A stretch of 64,000 nucleotides of DNA from contig NZ_MKIE01000006.1 of the NCBI RefSeq assembly GCF_001855385.1, positions 1 through 64,000 of the forward strand. The letters are read 5' to 3'. The notes beneath the pieces were generated by a model. That model was given only the letters and a program-made list of their open reading frames with translations, was not told the origin of the DNA and searched no databases. Below are positions 24,838-33,720 of this stretch, one piece after another. How positions within the stretch are numbered: position 1 is the stretch's first letter; each line of letters opens with the position of its first letter. This DNA is from Andreesenia angusta (GTDB taxonomy: Bacteria; Bacillota; Clostridia; Tissierellales; Gottschalkiaceae). A program made the position numbers and the translations under genes.

Positions 24838-25908
24838 TTAATAATCTCTATAGGCCGGAAAGAAGTTTCTGTTTTTCTCTTCGGAATGATTTGAGATACT
24901 CACCAAGTAGTCGTAATCCTCTCTGTTCCATATCTTTTTCCCGATGTAAGCATCGAAAGATGTATTTTGGGAAAAAGACCTTTTGTAAAGGTATAGCGAG
25001 TCGTTTTCGTCTGAAGTGAGGCCACCCCCCAAAAAGAGATATCTGTAGCCATTTTCATGTCCCCATCGTACAAATTCTGCGTAGCATATGTCGCTGGGAG
25101 ACATATGCCTGTAATCTTGCTTTGTTCCAGCTATATGCGCATAGATCACATCACCGCTTAAAAAGCAGAGTCCGAAGGAGACGAGTGCGTCTTCATGGTA
25201 TATGTTTATAAGCAGAACGTCTGAACCCATATTTTCAATCATGCGCTCAAAGTACTGCTTATCAAACATAAATGCGCTGGAAGCATGCTTTCTGCACATG
25301 GTTTCCAGGTATATACCTATCTGCTCATCTATATTGACAGGGTTTAGTTCTGGGACAGCTACCATGCCTTTTCGCTTTCGTCTGTTTACCAGCCGTAGTC
25401 TTGTATGAGTGAGTTCTCCATGAAGAGGGTCTCCATAGTCCTGAAGGTTTACAGCAACCATCTTTTTCTGATACACCACATCTACTGCTGAGTCAAGATG
25501 ACGGTGATTCTTGAGCATAGGAGAAAACTTTATGAACTCCGAGATCACATTCTTCTCTTTGCAGAACTTAGAAAGGCTTTTGTAGAAAAGCTGGATAGAC
25601 TTAGCTTTAAGTTTGTCGTCTTTGGCTTCCACTGTGGGGCCACTGTAGCCATAAGGAGTGGATATTTCGAAGAACTTGCCTTTTTCTATTTTTGAATCCA
25701 TATCGCTATGAAAGTGCACATCTCTGAGCATAAAAGGGTATGCCACCTTTCCATAATCACTTTCTATAAAAGCTAACACAGGAGTTTCACCTTCGCACCT
25801 GTAGAGGTCGAAGTAAGAATACTCAAAATAAACGTCTTTCTGCTTGAAGCCGCTCAGAATGGAATCCCATTCTTTTTGTTCATATATGAACTTGCAACCT
25901 GAGTCCAT
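24838..25908 (-). CDS. FemAB/GNAT-like aminoacyl- or acyltransferase
   Basis: A 356-residue cytoplasmic protein with the architecture of the FemAB/BioF2-like GNAT group: an N-terminal half with YSYFDLYRCEGETPVLAFIES and a C-terminal GNAT core (LLINIYHEDALVSFGLCFLSGDVIYAHIAGT, then YRYLFLGGG and LYLYKRSFS). Members add amino acids or acyl groups to peptidoglycan peptides, sugars or polysaccharide precursors. ATG follows GGGAGG with an 8-base gap. It is transcribed away from an ATP-grasp/decarboxylase/aminotransferase series across a region with two sigma-B-like promoters. I infer that it adds an amino-acid-derived group to a cell-surface glycan; substrate unknown. Confidence 0.78.
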   Translation of the reverse strand: MDSGCKFIYEQKEWDSILSGFKQKDVYFEYSYFDLYRCEGETPVLAFIESDYGKVAYPFMLRDVHFHSDMDSKIEKGKFFEISTPYGYSGPTVEAKDDKLKAKSIQLFYKSLSKFCKEKNVISEFIKFSPMLKNHRHLDSAVDVVYQKKMVAVNLQDYGDPLHGELTHTRLRLVNRRKRKGMVAVPELNPVNIDEQIGIYLETMCRKHASSAFMFDKQYFERMIENMGSDVLLINIYHEDALVSFGLCFLSGDVIYAHIAGTKQDYRHMSPSDICYAEFVRWGHENGYRYLFLGGGLTSDENDSLYLYKRSFSQNTSFDAYIGKKIWNREDYDYLVSISNHSEEKNRNFFPAYRDY

Positions 25909-25946
25909 GATAAAACCTCCCCGAGATATTTCATTTTGTAGAGATT

Positions 25947-25972
25947 ATACCCTTGGGCAGTAGAACTGAAAC
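25947..25972 (-). promoter_or_regulatory. Sigma-B-like promoter of the FemAB-like gene
   Basis: On the minus strand GTTTCA (25972-25967), a 14-bp spacer and GGGTAT (25952-25947, continuing as GGGTATAAT) match the general-stress sigma-B form GTTTAA-N13/14-GGGTAT at 11 of 12 positions. TATAAT within the same box could also serve sigma-A. A perfect hairpin, GCAGTAG/CTACTGC (25957-25963 with 25972-25978), overlaps the spacer and -35 and could be an operator. Confidence 0.5.
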
Positions 25973-26001
25973 TACTGCGCCGCTATAGAATGGCATAAGT
26001 G

Positions 26002-26026
26002 GTTTTCAAATAGGCTGAAGGGGTAT
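26002..26026 (+). promoter_or_regulatory. Sigma-B-like promoter of the ATP-grasp/polysaccharide operon
   Basis: GTTTTC (26002-26007), a 13-bp spacer and GGGTAT (26021-26026) resemble GTTTAA-N13-GGGTAT. It lies 33 bp before the ATP-grasp start codon and faces away from a similar element for the FemAB-like gene. Experimental start mapping would decide. Confidence 0.45.
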
Positions 26027-26058
26027 AAAGATTCATAAGAAGAAAGGGGTAGTGTAAG

Positions 26059-27027
26059 ATGTATAGGATACTGGTGACTGCAATAGGGTCATTTTCAGCA
26101 GATATAGTGATAGAGGTGCTCAGAGAAGCAGGACATTATGTGATTGGGGCTGACATATATCCAAAAGAGTGGATAGCTGATGCATCTAATGTAGATAAAT
26201 TCTACCAGGTGCCTTATGCCACAGATGCTGAAAGGTACGTTGAGACTATTTTAAATATATGCGAAGAAAACGAGGTGCACTACGTAATTCCTCTTACAGA
26301 CCCGGAGGTAGATGTGCTATCAGGACTGAAGCCAGACTTCAGAGAGATAGGGACTGATATATGCATATCCGACGAACACTCCATAAGGCTTTGCAGGAAC
26401 AAGTACGCTCTTTCTAAGTTCTTAAAGGAAAAGGAGCTCTGCAATGTAATAGAGACTTCACGTCTAAGCGATTCAGAGCTAGAGCATATAAAGCTTCCTG
26501 TCTTTATAAAACCAGTCTCTGGAAGAAGCAGCATCGGATGCAGGTTTGTTTACACAGAAGAGGAATATCTCTGCATAAAGAATGTTTTAAAGGGAGAGGA
26601 ATATATAGTTCAGCCCTTTGTAGCTGGGGAGATTATAACAGTTGACGTGGTTAGAGACCAAAATAGTGAAGTAACTGTAAGCATTCCAAGGGTGGAGCTG
26701 CTTAGAAATAGCTCGGGAGCAGGGACTACTGTGGAGATAATAGAGAGCGAGGAGCTAGAGCGAACTTGCGAGAATGTGGCTAGAGAGACGTTTATATCCG
26801 GGGCGGTGAACATCGAATTCATAAGGTCTGAAAGTGGGAAGTTGTTTTTACTGGAGATAAACCCTAGGTTTTCGGGTGGAGTCAAGTTTAGCCACATATC
26901 AGGGTATAACGTGGTGGAGAATCATCTCAACTGCTTTACAGGTAGGCCAATAGAAGATAAGAAAATAAATAAGATGATTATAGCTAGAAAGTATACTGAA
27001 CATGTGACAAGTGAATTTTCTGGATGA
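26059..27027 (+). CDS. ATP-grasp ligase, CarB-like
   Basis: The 322-residue enzyme has a Rossmann-like pre-ATP-grasp part (MYRILVTAIGSFSADIVIEVLREAG, then YVIPLTDPEVDVLSGL) and an ATP-grasp domain: IKPVSGRSSIGCRFV as the ATP loop, GEEYIVQPFV, and FLLEINPRFSGGVKFS as the Mg-binding end. Such stand-alone ligases join a carboxylate to an amine or thiol with ATP via an acyl phosphate. Its ribosome binding site is AAAGGGG. With the PLP decarboxylase 22 bp downstream and the sugar aminotransferase after that, it probably builds an amide-bearing substituent or an amino-acid-derived precursor for the surface polysaccharide. The substrate cannot be read from the sequence. Confidence 0.85.
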   Translation: MYRILVTAIGSFSADIVIEVLREAGHYVIGADIYPKEWIADASNVDKFYQVPYATDAERYVETILNICEENEVHYVIPLTDPEVDVLSGLKPDFREIGTDICISDEHSIRLCRNKYALSKFLKEKELCNVIETSRLSDSELEHIKLPVFIKPVSGRSSIGCRFVYTEEEYLCIKNVLKGEEYIVQPFVAGEIITVDVVRDQNSEVTVSIPRVELLRNSSGAGTTVEIIESEELERTCENVARETFISGAVNIEFIRSESGKLFLLEINPRFSGGVKFSHISGYNVVENHLNCFTGRPIEDKKINKMIIARKYTEHVTSEFSG

Positions 27028-27049
27028 ATGCAGAGAGGAGGAAGTTGAA

Positions 27050-28204
27050 GTGGAAAAGACACCTTGCTATGTAGTCGACTTAGAAAAATTCGACAAGAAT
27101 GCACAGAGTATTCAAAAGGCATTTAGGAGGTCTTGGGGAAGCAACATAAGGCTTGGGTACTCTATAAAGACGAATCATCTGCCATTTTTGCTTTCGCATG
27201 CAAAAAGACACGAGTTTTACGCTGAAGCCGTTTCAAACGAGGAGTACGAATATGCGGCTTCCCAAGGATATGATTTAAAGAACATAATATTCAATGGACC
27301 CCAAAAAGAGTATGGAATTTTGAAAAAAGCCATACAAGGAGGAAGCCTTGTAAACCTCGACAATTTTCAAGATATAGAGATGGTAGAGCAGATTGGGCTT
27401 GAGCTCGGATATGAAAACATATCGGTAGGACTTAGGTTCAACTTTGACCTAGAGAGCGAATGCAGAGGGGAAACGGGTTTGATAGACGGAATTAGCAGGT
27501 TTGGAATATGTATCGAGAACGGAGATTTGGAAAAGGCTATAGGACGGCTTAGGGATAAGGGCTGCACAGTTGCAGGCTTACATGTACACTACACCACCAG
27601 CACACGCAGTGCCGAGGTCTACAGAGCGATTTCCAAGAAAGTTGTTGAAGTAATAGATAAGTACGGGCTTAAATCAGACATTAAGTATATAGATCTAGGT
27701 GGAGGTTTCTGGGGAGGAAGAGAGCTTCCAGGAAAGCCAAGCACGGAGGAATACAGCCACACAATAGCTGACACCCTTAGAGAATGCATATCCCCTGAGG
27801 ATGTCCAACTCATACTGGAGCCGGGGTCTTCTCTGCTTTCCACTGTGGCCTTTTATATTACAAAAGTAATGAACACAAGAGATATAAAAGGCAAGCGGTT
27901 TGTGACTATGGATGGAAGCTTGCTGGATGTGAACCCGCTTATGCGGGAGAGGGAGCTGGATTATTCCATATATTCTTCTAAGAGCAGAAATGTTCTAAGC
28001 AAGCAGATAATATGTGGCGGGACTTGCCTTGAAAGCGACAGGATGATCCATCTGGAAGAGCACGGCGAGCTCTGCGCAGGGGATCTAGTCAAGATACACA
28101 ATACAGGGGCTTACACCATAAGCTTTAATGACTGCTTTATTAATTCTCCACCTTATGTGTATTTAAAAGAAAAAAATAAATACATATTGATAAGGGAAAA
28201 GTAA
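27050..28204 (+). CDS. PLP-dependent amino acid decarboxylase, fold type III (LysA-like)
   Basis: A 384-residue alanine-racemase-fold decarboxylase related to diaminopimelate and ornithine decarboxylases. The PLP lysine is Lys40 in GYSIKTNHLP. Further marks are VHYTTST, IDLGGGFWGG, LILEPGSSL and the catalytic Cys326 in CGGTCLESDRM. The frame reaches back to an ATG at 27011, inside the previous gene, but GAGGAGG (27034-27040) points to GTG 27050, giving the usual start MEKTPCYVVDLEKFDKNAQ. Carrier-bound or unusual amino acids are known substrates of relatives such as BtrK, and a true LysA function is also possible. The tight link with the ATP-grasp ligase argues for a specialised surface-glycan pathway. 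Confidence 0.85.
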   Translation: MEKTPCYVVDLEKFDKNAQSIQKAFRRSWGSNIRLGYSIKTNHLPFLLSHAKRHEFYAEAVSNEEYEYAASQGYDLKNIIFNGPQKEYGILKKAIQGGSLVNLDNFQDIEMVEQIGLELGYENISVGLRFNFDLESECRGETGLIDGISRFGICIENGDLEKAIGRLRDKGCTVAGLHVHYTTSTRSAEVYRAISKKVVEVIDKYGLKSDIKYIDLGGGFWGGRELPGKPSTEEYSHTIADTLRECISPEDVQLILEPGSSLLSTVAFYITKVMNTRDIKGKRFVTMDGSLLDVNPLMRERELDYSIYSSKSRNVLSKQIICGGTCLESDRMIHLEEHGELCAGDLVKIHNTGAYTISFNDCFINSPPYVYLKEKNKYILIREK

Positions 28205-28273
28205 TAGTCACAGGGTAAATATATATTCAATCAATACTTTGCATTTACAATAGAATTTAGAGGAGACTTAAAA

Positions 28274-29398
28274 ATGAAAACTGAAAATATGACTAAAATC
28301 ATGATGGCGAACAGGTCTTCTATGCCATCCATTGAAGAGTATATAGAACAGATACGACCTCTTTGGAACTCCCGCTGGCTGAGCAACGAGGGAGCAATAC
28401 TTCAAAAGTTCAAAGCGAGCCTAGAGAACTACTTGGGGCTTGGAAATATCGAGCTGTTTGTAAATGGACATACGGCGCTGGAGTTGGCGATTTCTTCAAT
28501 GGGGCTTAGCGGGGAAGTCATAACAAGCCCATTTACGTTTATATCTACACCAAACGCGATTGTGAGAAATGGGCTTACACCAGTTTTTTGCGATATAAGT
28601 GAAGAAGACTTCAATATAGACGTTCAAAAGATAGAGTCGCTTATAACAGAAAAGACAACTGCGATAGTCCCTGTTCACATATACGGAAATCCCTGCGACT
28701 TGGAGGGCATAGAGAGGATTGCCCAAAAGTATAATTTAAAGGTTATATATGACGCTGCACAGGCCTTCGGGGTGGAGGTGGATGGGAAGAGCATACTTGA
28801 ATTTGGAGATATCACGATGGTGAGCTTCCATGCCACAAAATGCTTTCACTCAATAGAAGGCGGTATGCTTTCATTCAAGGACAGCCGAAAGAGGGAGCAG
28901 CTCAGAAAAGTAAAGAGCTTCGGAATAGTATCTGAGGATGGTACAGAGCTTCTCGGTGTCAATGCGAAGATGAACGAATTTCAGGCTGCGATGGGAATTT
29001 GTAATTTAAGCCATTTTGAAGGCTATTTAGAAAAGAGAAAGAGCATACACATGAGGTACAGAGAGCAGCTGGCTGAAGTGCCTGGAATAAAGCTTGCCAA
29101 ACACAGAGCAAATGTAAAGCCGAACTACACCTATATGCCTGCTCAAGTTGACAAAGAGGCTTACGGGCTAGACAGGGACGAGCTACTGGAGCGACTTTCT
29201 GCAGAGCATATATTTGCAGACAAGTACTTTTATCCTCTGGTGGTGGACTATGAGTACTATAGAGATAGATACAGCGAAATTGAGTTGCCGACTGCAAGGC
29301 ATGTCGCCAATAGCATGGTGCTGCTGCCTATGCATACGGAGATGGAGTTTAAAGATGTAGATAGAGTGTGCGAGATAATAAGGAGGAGTTCGAAATGA
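28274..29398 (+). CDS. DegT/DnrJ/EryC1/StrS-family sugar aminotransferase
   Basis: A 374-residue PLP enzyme that aminates a keto-sugar nucleotide, typically a 4-keto-6-deoxyhexose. The PLP lysine is Lys189 in SFHATKCFHSIEGG. Other family marks are NGHTALELAI, TSPFTFISTPNAI, PVHIYGNP and YDAAQAFG. AGGAG precedes the ATG. Its TGA overlaps the rmlA start (ATGA). The neighbours rmlA and rmlB make dTDP-4-keto-6-deoxyglucose, the likely substrate, giving a dTDP-amino-dideoxy sugar such as dTDP-viosamine. The membrane 4,6-dehydratase at 43199 could instead supply a UDP-4-keto sugar. The position of amination cannot be told. Confidence 0.9.
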   Translation: MKTENMTKIMMANRSSMPSIEEYIEQIRPLWNSRWLSNEGAILQKFKASLENYLGLGNIELFVNGHTALELAISSMGLSGEVITSPFTFISTPNAIVRNGLTPVFCDISEEDFNIDVQKIESLITEKTTAIVPVHIYGNPCDLEGIERIAQKYNLKVIYDAAQAFGVEVDGKSILEFGDITMVSFHATKCFHSIEGGMLSFKDSRKREQLRKVKSFGIVSEDGTELLGVNAKMNEFQAAMGICNLSHFEGYLEKRKSIHMRYREQLAEVPGIKLAKHRANVKPNYTYMPAQVDKEAYGLDRDELLERLSAEHIFADKYFYPLVVDYEYYRDRYSEIELPTARHVANSMVLLPMHTEMEFKDVDRVCEIIRRSSK

Positions 29399-30261
29399 AA
29401 GGAATCGTACTAGCAGGGGGGAAGGGGACCAGGCTTTATCCTATGACACATGCGGTGTCAAAGCATCTGCTGCCTGTCTACGACAAGCCCCTTGTATATT
29501 ATCCGATATCGGTGCTGATGCTGGCTGGAATAAAAGAGATAATGATTATATCTACGCCAGAGGATATTCCGATATACAAGAGGCTCTTAGGAGATGGGTC
29601 TAGCATAGGGGTGGAGTTCTTCTATAAAGAGCAGGAGAAGCCAAGAGGTCTTGCTGAGGCGCTGATACTTGGAGAGGACTTCATCGGAGGCGACAGGGTA
29701 TGCCTTATACTTGGAGACAATGTGTTCTACGGGCAGGATTTGACCAGGATACTTAATGAGGCAAAGGAAATGGAGAAAGGAGCCGTAATATTTGGATACA
29801 GGCTTAAAGATGCCAGCCCTTTTGGCGTAGTGGAGTTTGACGGTGAAGGGAAGGTACTGTCCATAGAGGAAAAGCCTGAAAAGCCTAAGTCCAACTACGC
29901 AGTGCCAGGACTTTATTTTTACGACAACAAGGTAGTAGAAATAGCCAAGAGCGTGGAGCCTTCAGCGCGTGGAGAGATCGAAATAACCTCTGTAAACAAC
30001 AAGTACTTGGAAAATAGAGAGCTGAATGTACTTCTGCTCAGCAGAGGCATGGCATGGCTGGACGCTGGAACTCCTGATGGGATGTTGCAAGCGGCTGAGT
30101 ATGTACAGGCTGTGCAGTCTAGACAGGGGCAGTATATCTCATGCCTTGAGGAGATCGCATGGAGAAGAGGTTTTATTGACAGAGAGCAGCTTCGAAAAGT
30201 GGGAGAAGAGTTGAAGATGACACATTACGGGGAGTATATACTTTCACTTCTAGAGGAGTAG
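29395..30261 (+). CDS. rmlA: Glucose-1-phosphate thymidylyltransferase
   Basis: RmlA makes dTDP-glucose from glucose 1-phosphate and dTTP, the entry step to dTDP-6-deoxy sugars. The 288 residues carry KGIVLAGGKGTRLYPMT, VYDKPLVYYPISVLM, LILGDNVFYG and EEKPEKPKSNYAVPGLYFYD. A longer frame starts at 29368, but AGGAGGAG (29381-29388) selects ATG 29395, which overlaps the aminotransferase stop by four bases. rmlC and rmlD are absent from the window, so the rhamnose branch is not supported here. Confidence 0.96.
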   Translation: MKGIVLAGGKGTRLYPMTHAVSKHLLPVYDKPLVYYPISVLMLAGIKEIMIISTPEDIPIYKRLLGDGSSIGVEFFYKEQEKPRGLAEALILGEDFIGGDRVCLILGDNVFYGQDLTRILNEAKEMEKGAVIFGYRLKDASPFGVVEFDGEGKVLSIEEKPEKPKSNYAVPGLYFYDNKVVEIAKSVEPSARGEIEITSVNNKYLENRELNVLLLSRGMAWLDAGTPDGMLQAAEYVQAVQSRQGQYISCLEEIAWRRGFIDREQLRKVGEELKMTHYGEYILSLLEE

Positions 30262-30272
30262 GGGGAACAATC

Positions 30273-31325
30273 ATGGAGAATATTTTGGTTACAGGCGGTG
30301 CAGGCTTTATAGGCAGTAACTTTGTAAGACATATGGTAAAGTCACACCCAGAGTGCAGAGTGATAAACTACGATGCCCTTACTTATGCAGGGAATCTAGA
30401 GAATCTAAAGGACATGTTCGAGATGGAAAACTACATTTTCTTGAAAGGTGATATAAGGGATAGAGAAAGTTTAGAAAAGGTTTTCGAGGAATATGGGATA
30501 GATACGGTGGTGAACTTTGCGGCAGAGACTCACGTGGATAGGAGTATAGACGAGCCAGAGGTGTTTTTGACTACAAATATAATAGGGACGCAGATTCTCT
30601 TGGATATAGCTAAAAAAAGCTGGAAGGTGGACGCAGACAAGTACAGTAGAGAGTACAGGCCAGGATGCAGGTACATCCAAATTTCGACTGATGAGGTATA
30701 TGGAGCGCTAGGATCAGACGGATGCTTTACTGAGGAAACACCGTTGGCTCCGAACAGTCCCTATTCAGCATCTAAAGCTTCAGCGGATATGATGGTCAGG
30801 GCTTACCATAAGACGTACGGCCTTCCTGTGAATATAACTAGATGCTCTAACAACTATGGACCTTACCAGTTCCCAGAAAAGCTGATACCTCTAATGATAA
30901 ACAATGCATTGGAGGGAAAGGAGCTTCCAGTCTATGGAGATGGGAAGCAAGTAAGGGATTGGCTCTATGTCGAGGATCACTGCACAGCGATAGAGCAGGT
31001 TTTGGTAGCGGGAGAGATAGGAGAGGTCTACAACATAGGAGGAAATAGCGAAAAGGAAAATATTGAGATAGTCAGAAAGATACTACTTGCTTTAAACAAG
31101 AGCGAGGAGCTGATAAAACATGTGAAAGACAGGCCGGGACATGATAGAAGGTACGCCATAAACAGCACTAAGCTTAGAAAGCTGGGGTGGAAGCCGAGCT
31201 ACAGTTTTGAAGAGGGAATGGAAGCCACTATAAGCTGGTATCTAGAAAACAGAGACTGGATGAAGAGAATTGTAGATGGGGACTATATGAACTACTACTC
31301 CGGACTTTACGGCAAAATTCTTTAG
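30273..31325 (+). CDS. rmlB: dTDP-glucose 4,6-dehydratase
   Basis: An extended short-chain dehydrogenase of 350 residues that turns dTDP-glucose into dTDP-4-keto-6-deoxyglucose. Visible are the NAD-binding VTGGAGFIGSNFV, AAETHVDRSID, the catalytic STDEVYG with Asp-Glu, YSASKAS (Tyr-x3-Lys), NYGPYQFPEKLIP and VRDWLYVEDHC. It follows rmlA by 11 bp. Its product most likely feeds the aminotransferase encoded just upstream. Confidence 0.97.
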   Translation: MENILVTGGAGFIGSNFVRHMVKSHPECRVINYDALTYAGNLENLKDMFEMENYIFLKGDIRDRESLEKVFEEYGIDTVVNFAAETHVDRSIDEPEVFLTTNIIGTQILLDIAKKSWKVDADKYSREYRPGCRYIQISTDEVYGALGSDGCFTEETPLAPNSPYSASKASADMMVRAYHKTYGLPVNITRCSNNYGPYQFPEKLIPLMINNALEGKELPVYGDGKQVRDWLYVEDHCTAIEQVLVAGEIGEVYNIGGNSEKENIEIVRKILLALNKSEELIKHVKDRPGHDRRYAINSTKLRKLGWKPSYSFEEGMEATISWYLENRDWMKRIVDGDYMNYYSGLYGKIL

Positions 31326-31364
31326 AATCAAAACGGGCTGAAAAATGGCCGAAGGAGGATAAGC

Positions 31365-32354
31365 ATGAGCGAGCAAATAATAGTCAGCATAGTCTGTATA
31401 GCCTACAACCACGGAAAATACATAGCCGATGCTATAGAGGGCTTCTTGATGCAGAAGACGGATTTTTCGCTGGAGATAATCATACATGATGACGCATCTA
31501 CAGACGATACAGCCGAAATAATAATGGATTACCATGAAAAGCATCCGGACATAATAAGGCCCATTATACAGAAGGAAAACCAGCATTCGCAAGGAGCTGA
31601 GATACTTTCCGGCATAGTATTTCCAGAGCTGAGGGGCAAGTATATAGCTTTTTGTGAAGGAGACGACTACTGGATCGATCCGGACAAGCTCCAAAAGCAA
31701 GTTGAATATATGGAAGCACATCCAGAATGCAGCGTATGTTTTCACGGAGCATATTCGGTGGACTCAGAGAGCAGGACTATAGTCTCGGAAATCAGGTCTT
31801 CGGATGGAGACAGCATAATAAGCCCAGAAGAGGTGATTTTTGCAGGAGGAGCAGCTTTTGCAACGAACTCCTTGCTTTTTCCTAGGGTACTCCTTGAAAA
31901 TGTGACCTATTTCAACATGGGAACTGAAGTGAGAGACTATCCATTGGTGATATACCTTGCTTTAAAGGGGACTGTTTACTATATAGACGAGATTATGTCG
32001 GTCTATAGAGTAGGGGTTAAGGGATCATGGACAAACAGAAAGTTCTCTGAAATAGACAAGAAGATAGAGCACTACAGAGAGATTGCAGATATGCTAGACG
32101 AAGTCAACCGGTATTCAAACTACAAGTATGACAGTACGATACAAGACAGAAAAAAGAACAATGAATGGTATCTGCTCTTGGAGCAAGGAAAGCTGAAAGA
32201 GGCTAAGTCCGGAGAATACAGAGATATATACATGAATTTGAGCTTTAAAAACAGAGTTTGGATTCATCTGGAAAGGTACACTCCATGGCTCATAGATGCA
32301 TGGACAGACTACAAGAGAAAGAGAAGATGGAAACTTGAGAATTCAAAAATTTAG
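31365..32354 (+). CDS. Family 2 glycosyltransferase
   Basis: A 329-residue cytoplasmic GT-A glycosyltransferase. The N-terminal domain has VSIVCIAYNHGKYIADAIEGFLMQ, the nucleotide-binding IIIHDDASTDDTAEI and the metal-binding CEGDDYWIDPDKLQKQVEYM with its EDD-like GDD motif. Residues 230-329 are charged and helical without membrane spans. AAGGAGG precedes ATG 31365. It probably adds one sugar of the repeat unit; donor and linkage are unknown. Confidence 0.9.
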   Translation: MSEQIIVSIVCIAYNHGKYIADAIEGFLMQKTDFSLEIIIHDDASTDDTAEIIMDYHEKHPDIIRPIIQKENQHSQGAEILSGIVFPELRGKYIAFCEGDDYWIDPDKLQKQVEYMEAHPECSVCFHGAYSVDSESRTIVSEIRSSDGDSIISPEEVIFAGGAAFATNSLLFPRVLLENVTYFNMGTEVRDYPLVIYLALKGTVYYIDEIMSVYRVGVKGSWTNRKFSEIDKKIEHYREIADMLDEVNRYSNYKYDSTIQDRKKNNEWYLLLEQGKLKEAKSGEYRDIYMNLSFKNRVWIHLERYTPWLIDAWTDYKRKRRWKLENSKI

Positions 32355-32381
32355 AAGGCTTTGGAAGGCGAGGTGGAGACT

Positions 32382-33707
32382 ATGGATCTAAAGGAGGAAT
32401 ACCCTAAAGTGCTTATTCTTTCAGATGCCACATGGTCGAACTCTAACAATATAGGAAATACATACACCAATTTGTTTGGAGGATGGGATCCGGAAAGAAT
32501 AGCGATGGTATATGCAAGGGGAGATTTACCTGAAAACAAGATATGCAACAAGTATTTTCAGATAGCGGAGAGCAGAATTATAAGGAGGTTTTTCGACAAG
32601 AGCGTAAAGACAGGAATAGAGATTGCTCAGGATACAGCAAAGCTAGAGGATTATGATATAGAAGTGGATGTGGAAGCCAGCAGAAAGCTCTATTCTTTTT
32701 TCAAGAAGTTCAGATGGAATATATTTCTGCTTGCTAGGAATATGCTTTGGAAAATTGGCAAGTGGAAAACGTCAGAGCTAGACGAGTTCATAGATTCATA
32801 CGATCCAGATGTGATATTTGCACTTGCCTGTGAAGGCTCTTATATAAATGATTTGCAACAATACATCATAAAAAAGTCAAATCGGAAAGCGGCCATATAT
32901 TTTGTAGATGATATATACTCTATGAGACAGTTTTCACTATCGCCTATATTTTGGCTAAACAGGATTATTTCAAGAAGCGGGCTTAGAAAGACGACTTCCA
33001 TGTGCGACAAGGTCTACACCATAATTTCTGATCAGAAAGAAGAATATGACAGGTGCTTCGGAAAGTCGAGCGAAGTCATAAACAAGGGAGGGAACTTCAG
33101 CGGAGACATGCCTAAGCCTACCGCGAGGAAGAACCCCATGAAATTGATTTACAGCGGAAATATATCGGCTGTAGGAAGATGGGAGACTCTGGCGCAAGTC
33201 GGAAGAGCCCTAGATTCCATAAATTCAGAAGGCGACAGAGCTCATCTCTATATAAGCACTACAGATGTACTGAATGCAAAGATGAAGAAGGCATTTGAAA
33301 GCTGCAAGAGCATAAAGTTCAAGGGTAAGCTCCCGATAGAAGAAGTTGAGGAGTTTCAGAACAGTGCTGACATACTCGTGCATGTAGAGGCTTTCAATAT
33401 AAGGGATAGGCTAAAGACAAGGCTTTCTTTCTCTACAAAGCTGGTGGACTACTTCGAGAGAGGAAGGTGTATACTGGCAATAGGATGGGATGAATCAGCA
33501 TCTATCATATACCTCAGAGAGAACGACGCTGCATTTGTGGTGGACGATCTTGGTGCACTAGAGAACGAACTTAGAAAGCTTATTTTCAGTCCAGAACTTG
33601 TAGAAGAATATGGCGAGAAGGGCTGGGAGCTTGGGAAAAGCAACCATGGAATTGAGGATATAAGGCAGAGGCTTAGGGAGGGACTTTTAAGCTTAAGCGA
33701 GGGTTAG
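32382..33707 (+). CDS. GT-B fold glycosyltransferase, divergent
   Basis: About 441 residues. The C-terminal half looks like a group 1/GT4-type nucleotide-sugar-binding domain: KLIYSGNISAVGRWETL, IKFKGKLPIEEVEEFQNSADILVHVEAF, then FSTKLVDYFERGRCILAIG in place of the classic E-x7-E region. The N-terminal half (residues 1-190) is atypical, with SYDPDVIFALACEGSYIND. A TTG frame begins at 32361, but GAGGTGG (32369-32375) fits ATG 32382. The gene lies inside the operon with short gaps, so it probably adds one residue of the polysaccharide. Confidence 0.78.
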   Translation: MDLKEEYPKVLILSDATWSNSNNIGNTYTNLFGGWDPERIAMVYARGDLPENKICNKYFQIAESRIIRRFFDKSVKTGIEIAQDTAKLEDYDIEVDVEASRKLYSFFKKFRWNIFLLARNMLWKIGKWKTSELDEFIDSYDPDVIFALACEGSYINDLQQYIIKKSNRKAAIYFVDDIYSMRQFSLSPIFWLNRIISRSGLRKTTSMCDKVYTIISDQKEEYDRCFGKSSEVINKGGNFSGDMPKPTARKNPMKLIYSGNISAVGRWETLAQVGRALDSINSEGDRAHLYISTTDVLNAKMKKAFESCKSIKFKGKLPIEEVEEFQNSADILVHVEAFNIRDRLKTRLSFSTKLVDYFERGRCILAIGWDESASIIYLRENDAAFVVDDLGALENELRKLIFSPELVEEYGEKGWELGKSNHGIEDIRQRLREGLLSLSEG

Positions 33708-33720
33708 AAAGGGGATATAT

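Noticed and set aside
29395..31325. dTDP-rhamnose pathway
   Set aside because: Only rmlA and rmlB are present; rmlC and rmlD are absent, and the aminotransferase next to them points to an amino sugar instead.
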